64,000 bases of DNA from Candidatus Blautia faecigallinarum (GCA_019116385.1 DXBU01000091.1:1-64000), one strand, 5' to 3'; shown: positions 49,184 to 61,689, counted from the stretch's first letter. The notes: generated by a model from the sequence alone, not told the origin. Numbers and translations are program-made.

Positions 49184-49909
49184 TTGGCGGCAGTTTTGTC
49201 TCAAGGAAAAGGAGGGAGCAAAACGGAGAACTTTTCAAGTACACTGATGGAAGAACTGAACTGCAAAACGGTTTTTACCATACCTGTATTCGGCGGGATC
49301 CCTGTATTAGAGTCAGTGGTGGTCACCTGGGTGCTCATGGCAGTCCTGGTGCTTTTGTCTCTTTTGCTGGTCCGCGATCTGAAGGTGGAAAATCCGGGAC
49401 GCAGGCAGCTGCTTTTGGAATCGGGAGTGGAGTTTCTCTACAACTTCTTTCATGGGATCCTGGGAGAAGAGGGAAAGAGATACATTCCCTATCTGATGAC
49501 CGTGGTAGTGTACATAGGCTTTGCTAACGTGTGCGGCATCTTTGGGTTCACGCCGCCCACCAAGGACTTAAACGTCACGGCGGGAATGGCAGTCATGAGT
49601 ATCGTGTTGATCGAATACGCGGGGATCCATCAAAAGGGAATAAAAGGCTTTGGGAAAAGTTTTTTGGAGCCGATCCCCATCATGCTTCCAATCAATATCA
49701 TGGAAGTGCTGATCCGCCCCACGTCACTATGTATGCGTCTGTTCGGAAACATTCTGGGAGGATTTGTGGTCATGAAGCTGATCGAATTCATCTGCCCGCT
49801 GCTTCTTCCCATACCTTTGAGCCTGTATTTCGATTTTTTTGACGGGTTTATACAGGCCTATGTATTTGTCTTTCTGACCTCTCTGTTTATGAAAGAGACG
49901 ATGGAATGA
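49184..49909 (+). CDS. atpB: F-type ATP synthase subunit a
   Basis: Membrane protein with NIMEVLIRPTSLCMRLFGNILGGFVVMKLI; start could be internal (e.g. 49247). Confidence 0.93.
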   Translation: MAAVLSQGKGGSKTENFSSTLMEELNCKTVFTIPVFGGIPVLESVVVTWVLMAVLVLLSLLLVRDLKVENPGRRQLLLESGVEFLYNFFHGILGEEGKRYIPYLMTVVVYIGFANVCGIFGFTPPTKDLNVTAGMAVMSIVLIEYAGIHQKGIKGFGKSFLEPIPIMLPINIMEVLIRPTSLCMRLFGNILGGFVVMKLIEFICPLLLPIPLSLYFDFFDGFIQAYVFVFLTSLFMKETME

Positions 49910-49966
49910 CAGCAGGATTTAGAAAAACCATAAATAATTATACAGATTATCAGGAGGAATAAGACT

Positions 49967-50191
49967 ATGACAAGTTTGATCGCTATTGGAGCAGCTATTG
50001 CAGCATTAACAGGTATTGGAGCAGGTATCGGAATCGGACTGGCAACCTCTAAGGCCGTGGAAGCCATCGCAAGACAGCCGGAGGCAGAGAGCAAGATCAG
50101 CAAGAACCTTCTTTTAGGATGTGCCCTTGCAGAAGGTACCGCCATCTTTGGATTTGTAATCGGACTTTTGATCATCGTATTACTGGGATAA
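49967..50191 (+). CDS. atpE: F-type ATP synthase subunit c
   Basis: GIGAGIGIGLATSKAVEAIARQPEAESKI...CALAEGTAIFGFVIG. Confidence 0.95.
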   Translation: MTSLIAIGAAIAALTGIGAGIGIGLATSKAVEAIARQPEAESKISKNLLLGCALAEGTAIFGFVIGLLIIVLLG

Positions 50192-50232
50192 AGAGACGGC
50201 AGGCTTTAGAAAAAGAAAGGCAGGTGGACCTG

Positions 50233-50733
50233 GTGATACAAATCAATATCAACCTTGTCTTTACGATCCTTAACCTGATCGTTCTTTATTTGCTGATGAA
50301 GAAATTTCTGTTCGGACCGGTGCTGAATGTGATAGAAAAAAGGAAGAACCTGATCGAGCAGCAGTTTGCAAATGCCAGGGAAAGCGAAGAACGCGCCCAT
50401 ACGCTGGAGGCAAAATACGAAGAGGCCCTGAAATCTGCAAAAGAAGAATCTTTTAGGATCGTGGACCAGGCAAAGACGGAAGCAAATGTCCAGGCACAGA
50501 AGATCGTGGAGGAAGCAAATGTCCAGGCGGCGCAGCTGCTCACAAAGGCAAATAAGAGCATACGCGCCCAGCAGGAAAATGCCATGAGAGAGATGGAAGG
50601 AAAAGTCGCAGAGCTTGCAATGGATGCGGCCTCCAAGATTTTAGGAGAAAAAAACAGTACCCAACATGATTTGTCTTTATACGACCAATTTATAAAAGAA
50701 GCAGGTGATTTCGATGACGGAGACGGCCAATAA
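50233..50733 (+). CDS. atpF: F-type ATP synthase subunit b
   Basis: N-terminal TM INLVFTILNLIVLYLLMKKFLFGPVLNVIEKRK, long coiled coil; GTG start at 50233. Confidence 0.92.
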   Translation: MIQININLVFTILNLIVLYLLMKKFLFGPVLNVIEKRKNLIEQQFANARESEERAHTLEAKYEEALKSAKEESFRIVDQAKTEANVQAQKIVEEANVQAAQLLTKANKSIRAQQENAMREMEGKVAELAMDAASKILGEKNSTQHDLSLYDQFIKEAGDFDDGDGQ

Positions 50734-51214
50734 TTACGCACGCGTGCTGTATGAGCTGCCCATCCGCCGGGAATCCATTGAAGAGGCAAAACAGATCTTG
50801 GCCGTACCCCAGGTTGGGCGGGCGCTGGAAAGCCCGGTGGTACCCTGGATCCAAAAGCAGCAGGTGATCGGACGGCTGTTTCCTGAGGACATGCAGAATT
50901 TTCTGAAGGTAGTCTGCCGGTATCAGAAAATAGACCAGATCCAGGATATTTTTTATGCCTATGATGCCCTCTGTCTGAAACAGAACGGAACATTAAAGGC
51001 TGTCCTTAGGTATGTCACGCCTCCTATGGAGGAGCAGAAAAAAAAGATCATAGAATTTCTGAAAAGAAAATTTCATGTACAGGCAGTAGACCTGAAGCTT
51101 GAGGAAGACAAAAGCCTGGCAGGCGGCTTTGTGCTGAGCGCCCAGGGCCATGAGTTTGACTGGAGTCTTTTGGGCAGGTATAAAAAACTGCGGCAGAAAC
51201 TGATGCGGAGGTGA
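50714..51214 (+). CDS. atpH: F-type ATP synthase subunit delta
   Basis: [17 protein letters not shown]; position between atpF and atpA. Confidence 0.9.
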   Translation: MTETANNYARVLYELPIRRESIEEAKQILAVPQVGRALESPVVPWIQKQQVIGRLFPEDMQNFLKVVCRYQKIDQIQDIFYAYDALCLKQNGTLKAVLRYVTPPMEEQKKKIIEFLKRKFHVQAVDLKLEEDKSLAGGFVLSAQGHEFDWSLLGRYKKLRQKLMRR

Positions 51215-51219
51215 AGAAG

Positions 51220-52728
51220 ATGAGTGCAGTGAATCCAGATGAGATTATTTCTATACTAAAAGAAGAGATTGAACATTACGATGAGATCAGCAAGGATCAG
51301 GAAGTCGGTACCGTCATCTCCGTGGGAGATGGGATTGCCACAGTTTACGGCATTGACCATGCGATGTACGGGGAAGTGGTGGTGTTTGAAAACGGATTAA
51401 AGGGTATGGTCCAGGACATCCGTGCAAACAGCATGGGCTGCATCCTTTTTGGAAAGGACACTGGTATCCGGGAAGGGACCAAAGTAGCCCGTACACAAAA
51501 GCAGGCCGGAATTCCCGTAGGCGAGGGATTTATCGGAAGGATCGTAAATGCGCTGGGAGCCCCCATTGACGGAAAAGGGGAAATTTCCCAGGAAGGCTAC
51601 CGGCCGGTGGAAAATCCGGCGCCGGGGATCATTGAGAGAAAATCCGTAACAGTGCCTCTGGAAACCGGAATCCTTTCCATAGATTCTATGTTCCCCATTG
51701 GACGGGGCCAGCGTGAGCTGATCATAGGAGACCGTCAGACAGGAAAAACTTCCATTGCAATGGAGGCGATCCTCAACCAAAAAGGAAAAGACGTGATCTG
51801 TATTTACGTTGCCATCGGACAAAAGGCTTCCTCTGTGGCAAAGATCGTTTCCACTTTGGAAAAGGCGGGGGCGCTGGAATATACAACGGTATTTTCCGCT
51901 ACAGCCAGCGACTGTGCGCCTCTGCAGTATATTGTTCCTTATGCGGGAACGGCTTTGGCTGAGTATTTTATGTATAAAGGAAAAGATGTACTGATCGTGT
52001 ACGATGATCTTTCCAAACATGCGGTTGCCTACCGGGCCCTGTCCCTGCTTCTGGAGCGCTCTCCAGGACGTGAGGCATATCCGGGAGATGTATTTTATCT
52101 CCATTCCAGACTTTTGGAACGTTCCAGCCGCCTAAGCGACGAGGCCGGCGGCGGATCGATCACGGCCCTTCCCATTATCGAAACACAGGCAGGAGACCTT
52201 TCGGCCTATATTCCTACCAATGTGATCTCTATCACAGACGGACAGATATTCCTGGAGAGTGACCTGTTCTTTGCCGGAATGCGTCCTGCAGTGAATGTGG
52301 GACTGTCTGTTTCCAGAGTGGGCGGAGCGGCCCAGGCGAAAGCAATGAAAAAAGCGGCCGGGAGCATCCGTATCGACCTGGCTCAGTACCGGGAAATGGA
52401 AGTCTTTACCCAGTTCAGCTCCGACCTGGACGAAAGCACCATGGAGCAGCTGCAGTACGGAAGCTGCCTGATGGAACTTTTAAAACAGCCCCTTGGAAGC
52501 CCCTTAAGCCTTCACCAGCAGGTGATCACCCTTTGGGCTGCAACCAACAAGATGCTGGTCCATGTGGAAAAGAATAAGATAAAACAGTACCAGAAAGACC
52601 TTTTGGACTACTTTGACAATGTGTATCCGGAGATTGGAAAAGAGATCGAGGAGACCAAGGTCCTTTCCGATGAACTTGGGGAAAGGATCGTCAAGGCGGC
52701 AAAGGAATTCCGGGACAGAAACAGTTGA
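51220..52728 (+). CDS. atpA: F-type ATP synthase subunit alpha
   Basis: [50 protein letters not shown]. Confidence 0.97.
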   Translation: MSAVNPDEIISILKEEIEHYDEISKDQEVGTVISVGDGIATVYGIDHAMYGEVVVFENGLKGMVQDIRANSMGCILFGKDTGIREGTKVARTQKQAGIPVGEGFIGRIVNALGAPIDGKGEISQEGYRPVENPAPGIIERKSVTVPLETGILSIDSMFPIGRGQRELIIGDRQTGKTSIAMEAILNQKGKDVICIYVAIGQKASSVAKIVSTLEKAGALEYTTVFSATASDCAPLQYIVPYAGTALAEYFMYKGKDVLIVYDDLSKHAVAYRALSLLLERSPGREAYPGDVFYLHSRLLERSSRLSDEAGGGSITALPIIETQAGDLSAYIPTNVISITDGQIFLESDLFFAGMRPAVNVGLSVSRVGGAAQAKAMKKAAGSIRIDLAQYREMEVFTQFSSDLDESTMEQLQYGSCLMELLKQPLGSPLSLHQQVITLWAATNKMLVHVEKNKIKQYQKDLLDYFDNVYPEIGKEIEETKVLSDELGERIVKAAKEFRDRNS

Positions 52729-52754
52729 TAGAAAAGGCATAGAAGGAGGAAACT

Positions 52755-55042
<2,288 letters not shown>

Positions 55043-55044
55043 TG

Positions 55045-55461
55045 TCTATGGCAGAGACATTCGGCATGGAAATTTTTGCCAGCAATAAGCGCTTTTTTTC
55101 CGGACGTGCCAGGAGCCTGGCGATTCCGGCTGCAGACGGTGAGCGGGTTTTTCTGGCCCACCATTCCAATATGGTCTGCGCGATCATCCCGGGGGAAATG
55201 CGCTTTGAGGATGAAAGCGGGCAAAAGACTGTGGTTGCCGTGAGCTCAGGTTTTGTGGAGATGATCAATAACCGTGTCAAGGTATTTTGCTTTTCTGTAG
55301 AGCGGCCCGAGGAAATTGACATACGGAGAGCACAGGAAGCTAAAGAGCGGGCAGAAGAACAGCTGCGTCAGAAACAGAGCATCCAGGAATACCACATGAA
55401 TCAGATGGCCCTTGCCAGAGCCATGACACGGCTGCGCGTCACCAAAAAACAGGAGCTTTAA
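55045..55461 (+). CDS. atpC: F-type ATP synthase subunit epsilon
   Basis: FGMEIFASNKRFFSGRARSLAIPAADGERVFLAHHSNMVCAIIPGEMRF; follows atpD with overlap. Confidence 0.92.
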   Translation, partial: SMAETFGMEIFASNKRFFSGRARSLAIPAADGERVFLAHHSNMVCAIIPGEMRFEDESGQKTVVAVSSGFVEMINNRVKVFCFSVERPEEIDIRRAQEAKERAEEQLRQKQSIQEYHMNQMALARAMTRLRVTKKQEL

Positions 55462-55511
55462 AAGAACATTTTTTGGAAATGCAGGAGGAATCCTGGAATT
55501 ACAGAAGAAAA

Positions 55512-55552
55512 AGGGACTTGTGATATAGTGAACCTATCACAGGTTCCTTTTT
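55512..55552 (+). terminator. Intrinsic terminator of atp operon
   Basis: GGGACTTGTGATA/TATCACAGGTTCC (G-U pairs) then TTTTT. Confidence 0.75.
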
Positions 55553-55597
55553 GATTTGGCAATGACGGGCCGAACACGTCAGAAAAGAGGATGGAGT

Positions 55598-56464
55598 ATG
55601 AAAAAGTTAAAGATGTGGCTGGGAGGGATTTTGACGGTCCTTTTGCTGGCCGGGAGTTTTCTGGTGCCCATAGAAGCCGCAGCGGCAGAAGGAATGGTGA
55701 GGAATCCCGGCGTAGTATCCCTGGCAGAAGGGAAAAAATATACCAATCTGGACGCAACCGGCGATGGCCGGGCAGACTCCCTTTTGTGGGAAACCCGCAG
55801 AGAAGAAGGCCTTTTTTCATCCGGAAGGAAGACATTGGAAATCTCGATAAATGGACGCCGGGCCTTCCGCCTGAAGGATCCCTACTATGAGGGCGATGCT
55901 ACCTATCGGTATGAAGTGAAGCTTTGTACCCTGGACAGAAATAATGTCCTGTTTTTTATCCGGACGATCAGTGAAACAGAACATTACAATTTCTGCCGCC
56001 TTTTCCAGTACAAAAACGGAAAACTTAAGATGGTGCTGGACTTAAAGAAAATCTATAAAAATATCTTCCACTACCGGGAATGCATTGACGTATCGAGTGC
56101 GGGAAACGGACGGATCCGTTTTCGCTGGTATGGACAGGTGGGAGTGACAGGAGCCCTGAACTGGAACGTGACCTTTGTAGATTCAGGAGGGACACTGAAA
56201 CGGCAGGGACGTACCTGCCCTGTCCTTTCCAAGGACAGGAACAAAACCTGGACTGCTTCCAGGAGTTTCCGGGCCTACGAGACCGCCAGGCTTTCCACAA
56301 CTGTATTCCAGGTGAAACCGGGGGACAAGGTAAAGGTTACCAGTGTATATAATGACGCCAAGCGTCTTTATATAAGAATCATCAATCAAAAGGGACAGGC
56401 AGGGTGGGTGCCCTGCCCCAATGACAGCAGTCCCTATTTTAGGGAATCCATTTATGTAGGCTAG
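55598..56464 (+). CDS. Secreted protein with C-terminal SH3-like domain
   Basis: Signal peptide MKKLKMWLGGILTVLLLAGSFLVPIEAAAAE; C-terminal FQVKPGDKVKVTSVYNDAKRLYIRIINQKGQAGWVP. Confidence 0.7.
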   Translation: MKKLKMWLGGILTVLLLAGSFLVPIEAAAAEGMVRNPGVVSLAEGKKYTNLDATGDGRADSLLWETRREEGLFSSGRKTLEISINGRRAFRLKDPYYEGDATYRYEVKLCTLDRNNVLFFIRTISETEHYNFCRLFQYKNGKLKMVLDLKKIYKNIFHYRECIDVSSAGNGRIRFRWYGQVGVTGALNWNVTFVDSGGTLKRQGRTCPVLSKDRNKTWTASRSFRAYETARLSTTVFQVKPGDKVKVTSVYNDAKRLYIRIINQKGQAGWVPCPNDSSPYFRESIYVG

Positions 56465-56491
56465 GATGTCCCGGCATGTATGAAAAGGAAA

Positions 56492-56536
56492 AGAAAACAC
56501 ACACCAGGCAAAATGCAGAATGGTGTGTGTTTTCTT
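56492..56536. terminator. Bidirectional intrinsic terminator
   Basis: AAGAAAACACACACCA/TGGTGTGTGTTTTCTT long perfect stem between convergent genes. Confidence 0.8.
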
Positions 56537-56544
56537 TTGAAAAA

Positions 56545-57168
56545 TTATTCTTTGGGAGAAAGTTCAGTAGACTCGCTGTCTTTTGTTTCTGGCTGCTGGT
56601 AGGGCCGATAGGGTTCCCAGTAATGCTCATTCTCTTTATTTTCTTCTTCCTCTTTGGCCAGCCGGCGCTTTTTTTCTGTAAGGATATAAAGCCCCAGGCC
56701 GATGATCCCGGCGGCTACAATGATCTGAGGAAGCTTATAGGAAATGCTGCTGAGCATATTGGCCAGATTATAGGGAAGGATCCAATAGAGGATCTCCGTA
56801 AAATTGTTCCAGAGGATCGTCGCGCCAAAGACGATCAGGACTACGGCGATCAGGATGCGGTATTTATCAAGAAAGGCCTCGCTGTCGCCCACAAGCCGGT
56901 CTAAATGGAGCACATAGCTGTCCTCCACCGAATGAAACTCTTCCTCAGAGAGGGATTTCAGGTTGTGTACATTGAAAAAACTGTAAAACCACAGGATAGG
57001 CACGAACATGATGATCCACCCCATCCCTGTACCGCTTGCTAAAGCGATCAGCGACCAGAACAGGAGCATGATGCTGATCCCCTGCCTGCGGAAACCCATA
57101 TACATTTCACCTGCTCCCGGAATAAGAGAAAAAATAAAAAGCCAAAATCCTTTTTTTTGTTTTGTCAT
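56545..57168 (-). CDS. Multi-TM membrane protein (TM2-like motif)
   Basis: LFIFSLIPGAGEMYMGFRRQGISIMLLFW; third gene of sigma/anti-sigma cassette. Confidence 0.7.
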   Translation of the reverse strand: MTKQKKGFWLFIFSLIPGAGEMYMGFRRQGISIMLLFWSLIALASGTGMGWIIMFVPILWFYSFFNVHNLKSLSEEEFHSVEDSYVLHLDRLVGDSEAFLDKYRILIAVVLIVFGATILWNNFTEILYWILPYNLANMLSSISYKLPQIIVAAGIIGLGLYILTEKKRRLAKEEEENKENEHYWEPYRPYQQPETKDSESTELSPKE

Positions 57169-57169
57169 G

Positions 57170-57682
57170 CTATTTACCTCCATGTAATAATGTATTTGAA
57201 ATCCGATTCAGATAGTCCGTTATTTTTTGCGAACCATCAAAAAGTCCCCTTCCCAGCCCCAGGGAAAATCGATAAAGAGAATCCTTCTGTCCGTCCTCAT
57301 CCAAAAGCGGCTCCACCTCTTCATAGAATCCGCTATCCTGGTGAATGGGGGCAAAGTCTATCGGGCCTGCCGCTGTAAAGAACAGCAGAAAAAGCGCAAT
57401 GGCGATCCCTGCCCCGGTTTGAAGCCAAAACTGGAAAAGCTGCAGTTTACGGGGAGCCCTTTGGACAGATTTTTGGATCCGGAGCGAAGGAGAGGCCGCC
57501 TGGGAAAGGATCTCTCCCTTAAGATAAGCAGGGGCCGGAACATTGGCCGGATCTTCTTCTTTTTCCAGAAGCTGCTGAAGACAAAAATCGCAGGAATCCG
57601 CATGTTCCAAAAGTCGGATCATGGTCTGGGTATCCATTTCCCCCTTATGAAAGCTTTCTAAATTTTCCTTGCTAAGATGCAT
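57170..57682 (-). CDS. Zinc-finger anti-sigma factor
   Basis: LLEHADSCDFCLQQLLEKEED HxxxCxxC-type motif, single TM segment, adjacent to ECF sigma. Confidence 0.8.
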   Translation of the reverse strand: MHLSKENLESFHKGEMDTQTMIRLLEHADSCDFCLQQLLEKEEDPANVPAPAYLKGEILSQAASPSLRIQKSVQRAPRKLQLFQFWLQTGAGIAIALFLLFFTAAGPIDFAPIHQDSGFYEEVEPLLDEDGQKDSLYRFSLGLGRGLFDGSQKITDYLNRISNTLLHGGK

Positions 57683-58199
57683 TTGGATCACGCCTCCTTT
57701 CATTGACTTCCAGCATTTTTCTCAGCATACCCTTGGCCCGGTAAAGCTGGGTCTGTATGGTCTTGGGCTTTTTTCCGCTTCTTTCGGCTATTTCACCTAT
57801 GGAAAGCTGCTGGCAGAAATGTGCCGTGGCAACTTCTTTATAAGGACTTTTCAGCTTTTGGCAGAGAAGATAGATCTGCCGGTTTTGATCTTCCAGGAGA
57901 AAGCGATCCTCCGGCGAAGGATGCAGATCCGGTATCCGGGAAAAGTAAAGATCCTCCGTGGGGACGGTACGGCGTCCGGCTGCTTTCAAAAAGTCCAGGC
58001 ATTTTCGCACTGCGATCTTGCAAAGCCAGGCTTTTTCATAGACCCCGTCAAAATGAGAAAGATTTTTGTAGGCAGATAAAAACACTTCCTGGGTCAGATC
58101 TTCTGCGTCAAAGGGGTTGCCCACAGATTTCAGGCATAGGGAATAGATCAGATCCTGGTATTGGCTGATCAGATATTCCAAATATTCTTCCTGAGAAAT
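57672..58199 (-). CDS. ECF RNA polymerase sigma factor
   Basis: LISQYQDLIYSLCLKSVGNPFDAEDLTQEVFLSAYKNLSHFD; region 4 LSIGEIAERSGKKPKTIQTQLYRAKGMLRKML. Start either TTG 58181 or ATT 58199. Confidence 0.9.
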   Translation of the reverse strand: MSQEEYLEYLISQYQDLIYSLCLKSVGNPFDAEDLTQEVFLSAYKNLSHFDGVYEKAWLCKIAVRKCLDFLKAAGRRTVPTEDLYFSRIPDLHPSPEDRFLLEDQNRQIYLLCQKLKSPYKEVATAHFCQQLSIGEIAERSGKKPKTIQTQLYRAKGMLRKMLEVNERRRDPNAS

Positions 58200-58398
58200 G
58201 TTATCATCCCCTTTCTGTATCTGTTCACTTATTATAACGCGCCAGAGAGCCTGGTGTCTTCAAAATGCAAAAAAAATTTACTGGATTTCAGTCCCTGCCG
58301 CCGGATGATTCTTGCGAACAGGTGGGGAATGTTCTATACTTGGAAAAGATGAGGAAATATGTCAGGCGGGCAGAAAGGCTGCCCAAAAGGAGGAAGAG

Positions 58399-59552
58399 AT
58401 GATTCAGACGCAGCGGCTTTATTATGAGAATGTATACTGCAGGGAATTCGAAGCTGTGGTTTTAGACTGCAGAAAACAAAAAGACGGATATGCACTGCTT
58501 TTAGATAAAAGTGCTTTTACCCGGAGGGCGGCGGACAGCCAAGCGATCAGGGATACATTGGCGAAATAGAGGTGACGGAGGTTTTGGAAAAAGACGGAGA
58601 ACTGCTCCATTATACCAGACAGCCTGCAGCTGTCGGGGAGAAGGTTCCCTGCCGGATCTGCTGGGAGAAACGTTTTGATCTGATGCAGCAGCACTCCGGA
58701 GAGCATATGGTAAGCGGCCTGGTGCACAGCCGGTTTGGCTATGACAACGTGGGTTTTCATATGGGAAGCGATGTGATCACCATTGATTTCAACGGCATTC
58801 TGACCCGGGAGCAGCTAAAAGAAATAGAGGCAGAAGTGAACAAAAGGATCTGGGAAAATACACCGGTGGAAATATTTTATCCATCTGGAGAAGAACTGGA
58901 ACAGCTTCCCTATAGAAGCAAAAAAGAGCTTACCGGACAGGTGCGGCTGGTACGATTCCCCGGGACAGATCTCTGTGCGTGCTGCGGAACCCACGTTTCC
59001 CATACAGGAGAGATCGGACTGGTGAAGCTTTTGTCCGTGGAAAAATTCCGGGAAGGGGTACGGGTAGAAATGCTCAGCGGAAGGCGGGCTCTTCAATATC
59101 TTGATGAGACAGAAGCCCAGAACCGCCAGATCTCTATGCGCTTGTCTGCAAAACCAGATAAGACGTCAGAGGCTGTGGAGCACCTTCAGGAAGAAAATTT
59201 CCGGTTAAAAGGACGTGTAATGCAGCTGGAGGAAAAATGGTTTTCCCAGACAGCCAAAGAACAGGCCGGAAGGGGAAATGTGCTCCTTATTTTCCAGGAA
59301 GAACTGGAACCGGACAGCATCCGGCGGCTGGCAGACGCAGTGATGCATACCTGCGGCGGCCGCTGCGCAGTCTTTGCCGGCAGGGAGGAAACCGGATATA
59401 AATATGCCATGGGAGAAGAACAGGGAGATCTCCGGGATTTTACCAAAGAGATGAATGCCGCCCTTTTGGGAAGAGGAGGCGGGAAGCCTTTTTTTGTACA
59501 GGGATCGGTGAAAGCCGGAAAAGAAGAGATCCAAAAGTTTTTCGCACAATAA
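58399..59552 (+). pseudogene. Alanyl-tRNA editing protein (AlaX-type), interrupted by -1 frameshift
   Basis: 58399-58569 encodes MIQTQRLYYENVYCREFEAVVLDCRKQKDGYALLLDKSAF; the -1 frame then gives YPEGGGQPSDQGYIGEIEVTEVLEKDGELLHYTRQ...QQHSGEHMVSG...CACCGTHVSHTGEIG. Frameshift at T-run 58515-58518. Confidence 0.9.
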
Positions 59553-59595
59553 CTTTTACAGAAGAAACGGTTTTGGAAGAAACGAGGTGAAGAGA

Positions 59596-60462
59596 ATGTT
59601 TGGAGAATGTCACGCCCATATTTTTATGAACGGTGTGAACTATAAAAAGGCGGTACAGATCCACGCCGATGGTGTGCAGGACTGGGTGATAGAAAAGCAT
59701 CTGCAGGCCTATAAGGATGCAGGTGTTTTCTTTGTGCGGGACGGAGGAGACGCCATTGGGGTTTCCAAACGGACGAAAGAACTGGCAGGAGACTATGGGA
59801 TCGATTACCGTACGCCCATTTTTGCCATCCACAAAGAGGGACACTATGGGGCCATTGTAGGCCGCAGTTTTTCCAATTTGCGGGAATACCATAAAAGAGT
59901 TCTGGAAGCAAAGGAGGAAGGCGCGGATTTTGTTAAGATCATGACCACCGGCCTTCTGGACTTTGATAATCACGGAAAGATCACGGGAACGCCTTTGGAT
60001 CGGGAAGAAGTAAAAGAAATGGTCCACATCGCCCACCAGGAGGGATTTGCTGTGATGAGCCATACCAATGGCGTATATGGCGTGCAGGCGGCTGTGGAAG
60101 CAGGCGTGGACAGCGTAGAACATGGAAATTATATGGATGAGGAAACCATCACTATGCTTGCAGAAAGCGAGACCGTCTGGGTACCCACTCTGGTCACGGT
60201 GCGGAATCTTCTGGGAGACGGGAGATACGAAGACGCTGCCCTTTTGCCCATTGTCCAATGGGGGGAGCGCAGCCTGCGTCTTGCCTTTGAAAAAGGGGTA
60301 AAGACCGCCCTGGGCAGTGACGCAGGGGCCTATCGCGTGCCCCACGGAAAAGGGATCCAGGATGAGATGACTGCGTTCCTTTCCATTTTGGGAGATACCC
60401 AGGAAGTCCGTACCTGGATGGAAAAAGGGGAGGAAGAAATAAAAAGACGATTTCTTCCCTAG
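59596..60462 (+). CDS. Amidohydrolase family protein
   Basis: FGECHAHIFMNG; MSHTNGVYGVQAAVEAGVDSVEHGNYMDEE; TALGSDAGAYRVPHG. Confidence 0.9.
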   Translation: MFGECHAHIFMNGVNYKKAVQIHADGVQDWVIEKHLQAYKDAGVFFVRDGGDAIGVSKRTKELAGDYGIDYRTPIFAIHKEGHYGAIVGRSFSNLREYHKRVLEAKEEGADFVKIMTTGLLDFDNHGKITGTPLDREEVKEMVHIAHQEGFAVMSHTNGVYGVQAAVEAGVDSVEHGNYMDEETITMLAESETVWVPTLVTVRNLLGDGRYEDAALLPIVQWGERSLRLAFEKGVKTALGSDAGAYRVPHGKGIQDEMTAFLSILGDTQEVRTWMEKGEEEIKRRFLP

Positions 60463-61607
60463 GCGTCTTCGATCTTCAGACTGGTATAGATATTGGAATT
60501 TCCTGACCGGGACGGGTTAAAGGTCACTTGTATGGAACTGCCCACAAGCATCCCGCCGGTGGAGGAATTTTCCGCTCCCTGGGTGGTGCAGGTGACCAGT
60601 GCGCCGTCGGCGGTCTGGATGGTCGTGGTATTGGCCGTAGAACCTACGATGGTCCCGGAAACGGTAAAGGAAATATGCCGGTCATTTTCCTTTGCAGGAT
60701 CTTCACCAGTAACAGCAAGGACGGTGATCTCTGAAAGAGTGCGCCCATCAAACTCTCCTGTGTAGACAACCGTCACATGAGAGCCGGGGGCGGCGCCGCC
60801 CTTTAGATATACGGGGATGGAAGTGAGGCCGATGGTGAGCTCTTCTTCTCCCCCTTGAGGCAGTACCGTCAGTCCCTCAAGGCTGATATCCTGGATCACA
60901 GCCTGAAACTCTTTTTCCTGTTCTGATTCCTCTGTTTCCTCTTCAGGAAGGGGAGTAGGAGTGGGGTCAGGAATCCGGATGGGATCTATATTGGAGATAC
61001 TGGTCACTTTTAAGTGGCCGGCATCTAAAATCTGAGGATCTTCTTCGCTGGAAGAAGGAAATTTTCCTTTAAAGTGCAGATAGACCCAGTCCCTTGGCTT
61101 TATGCCGTTCTGGTAGTATTGCTCCGTGCCTGTGATGGGGTAGGTGGCGGTTTTTCCTGATTTTGAACGGATGGTGATGGTGTTGGGGGTCAGAGAAAGG
61201 ACCCTGCCGTATGCGCTGCGGTCTTCCAGCTGGTTCTTTTTATTGATCTCGTCTACCACTTTTAAGGCTTTTACCTGGCTGGTGTCGGTCCCGTTAAGCT
61301 GTCCTTCGTAAATAATGCTGACTTCATCTCCGGATATGATGCCGTTCTGGCATTCCAGGGAGGCCTGGGACACATCAAAAGTATACAAAGTGCCTTCCGC
61401 CAGAAGGGTGAGGCGATCTCCGGAGAAATCCTGGATCTGTCCTGCCAGCTCATCCATATACACCCGGGTGCTCTCAGACGTATCCTCTTCTGGAACCGGC
61501 GCGGTTTCTCCGATGCCGTACTGTTCCAAAATGCTGCCAAGGCTGGTGCAGCCCGATAAGGTAAAAAGAAAACCTGTACAAAGACAGGCGGCCAACAGTT
61601 TTTTCAT
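60459..61607 (-). CDS. Lipoprotein with four tandem small beta-domains (DUF5666-like)
   Basis: Lipobox TLSGCTS; repeated blocks ending in V(S/T)IIYEGxL/VTVVYTGEF. Confidence 0.65.
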   Translation of the reverse strand: MKKLLAACLCTGFLFTLSGCTSLGSILEQYGIGETAPVPEEDTSESTRVYMDELAGQIQDFSGDRLTLLAEGTLYTFDVSQASLECQNGIISGDEVSIIYEGQLNGTDTSQVKALKVVDEINKKNQLEDRSAYGRVLSLTPNTITIRSKSGKTATYPITGTEQYYQNGIKPRDWVYLHFKGKFPSSSEEDPQILDAGHLKVTSISNIDPIRIPDPTPTPLPEEETEESEQEKEFQAVIQDISLEGLTVLPQGGEEELTIGLTSIPVYLKGGAAPGSHVTVVYTGEFDGRTLSEITVLAVTGEDPAKENDRHISFTVSGTIVGSTANTTTIQTADGALVTCTTQGAENSSTGGMLVGSSIQVTFNPSRSGNSNIYTSLKIEDA

Positions 61608-61689
61608 ACGCACCCTTACACCTCCCATTCCACTGTTTTTTGCGGATGTCCAGTGAAAAATATTTTGTGATTATTATAACAAAAACATA

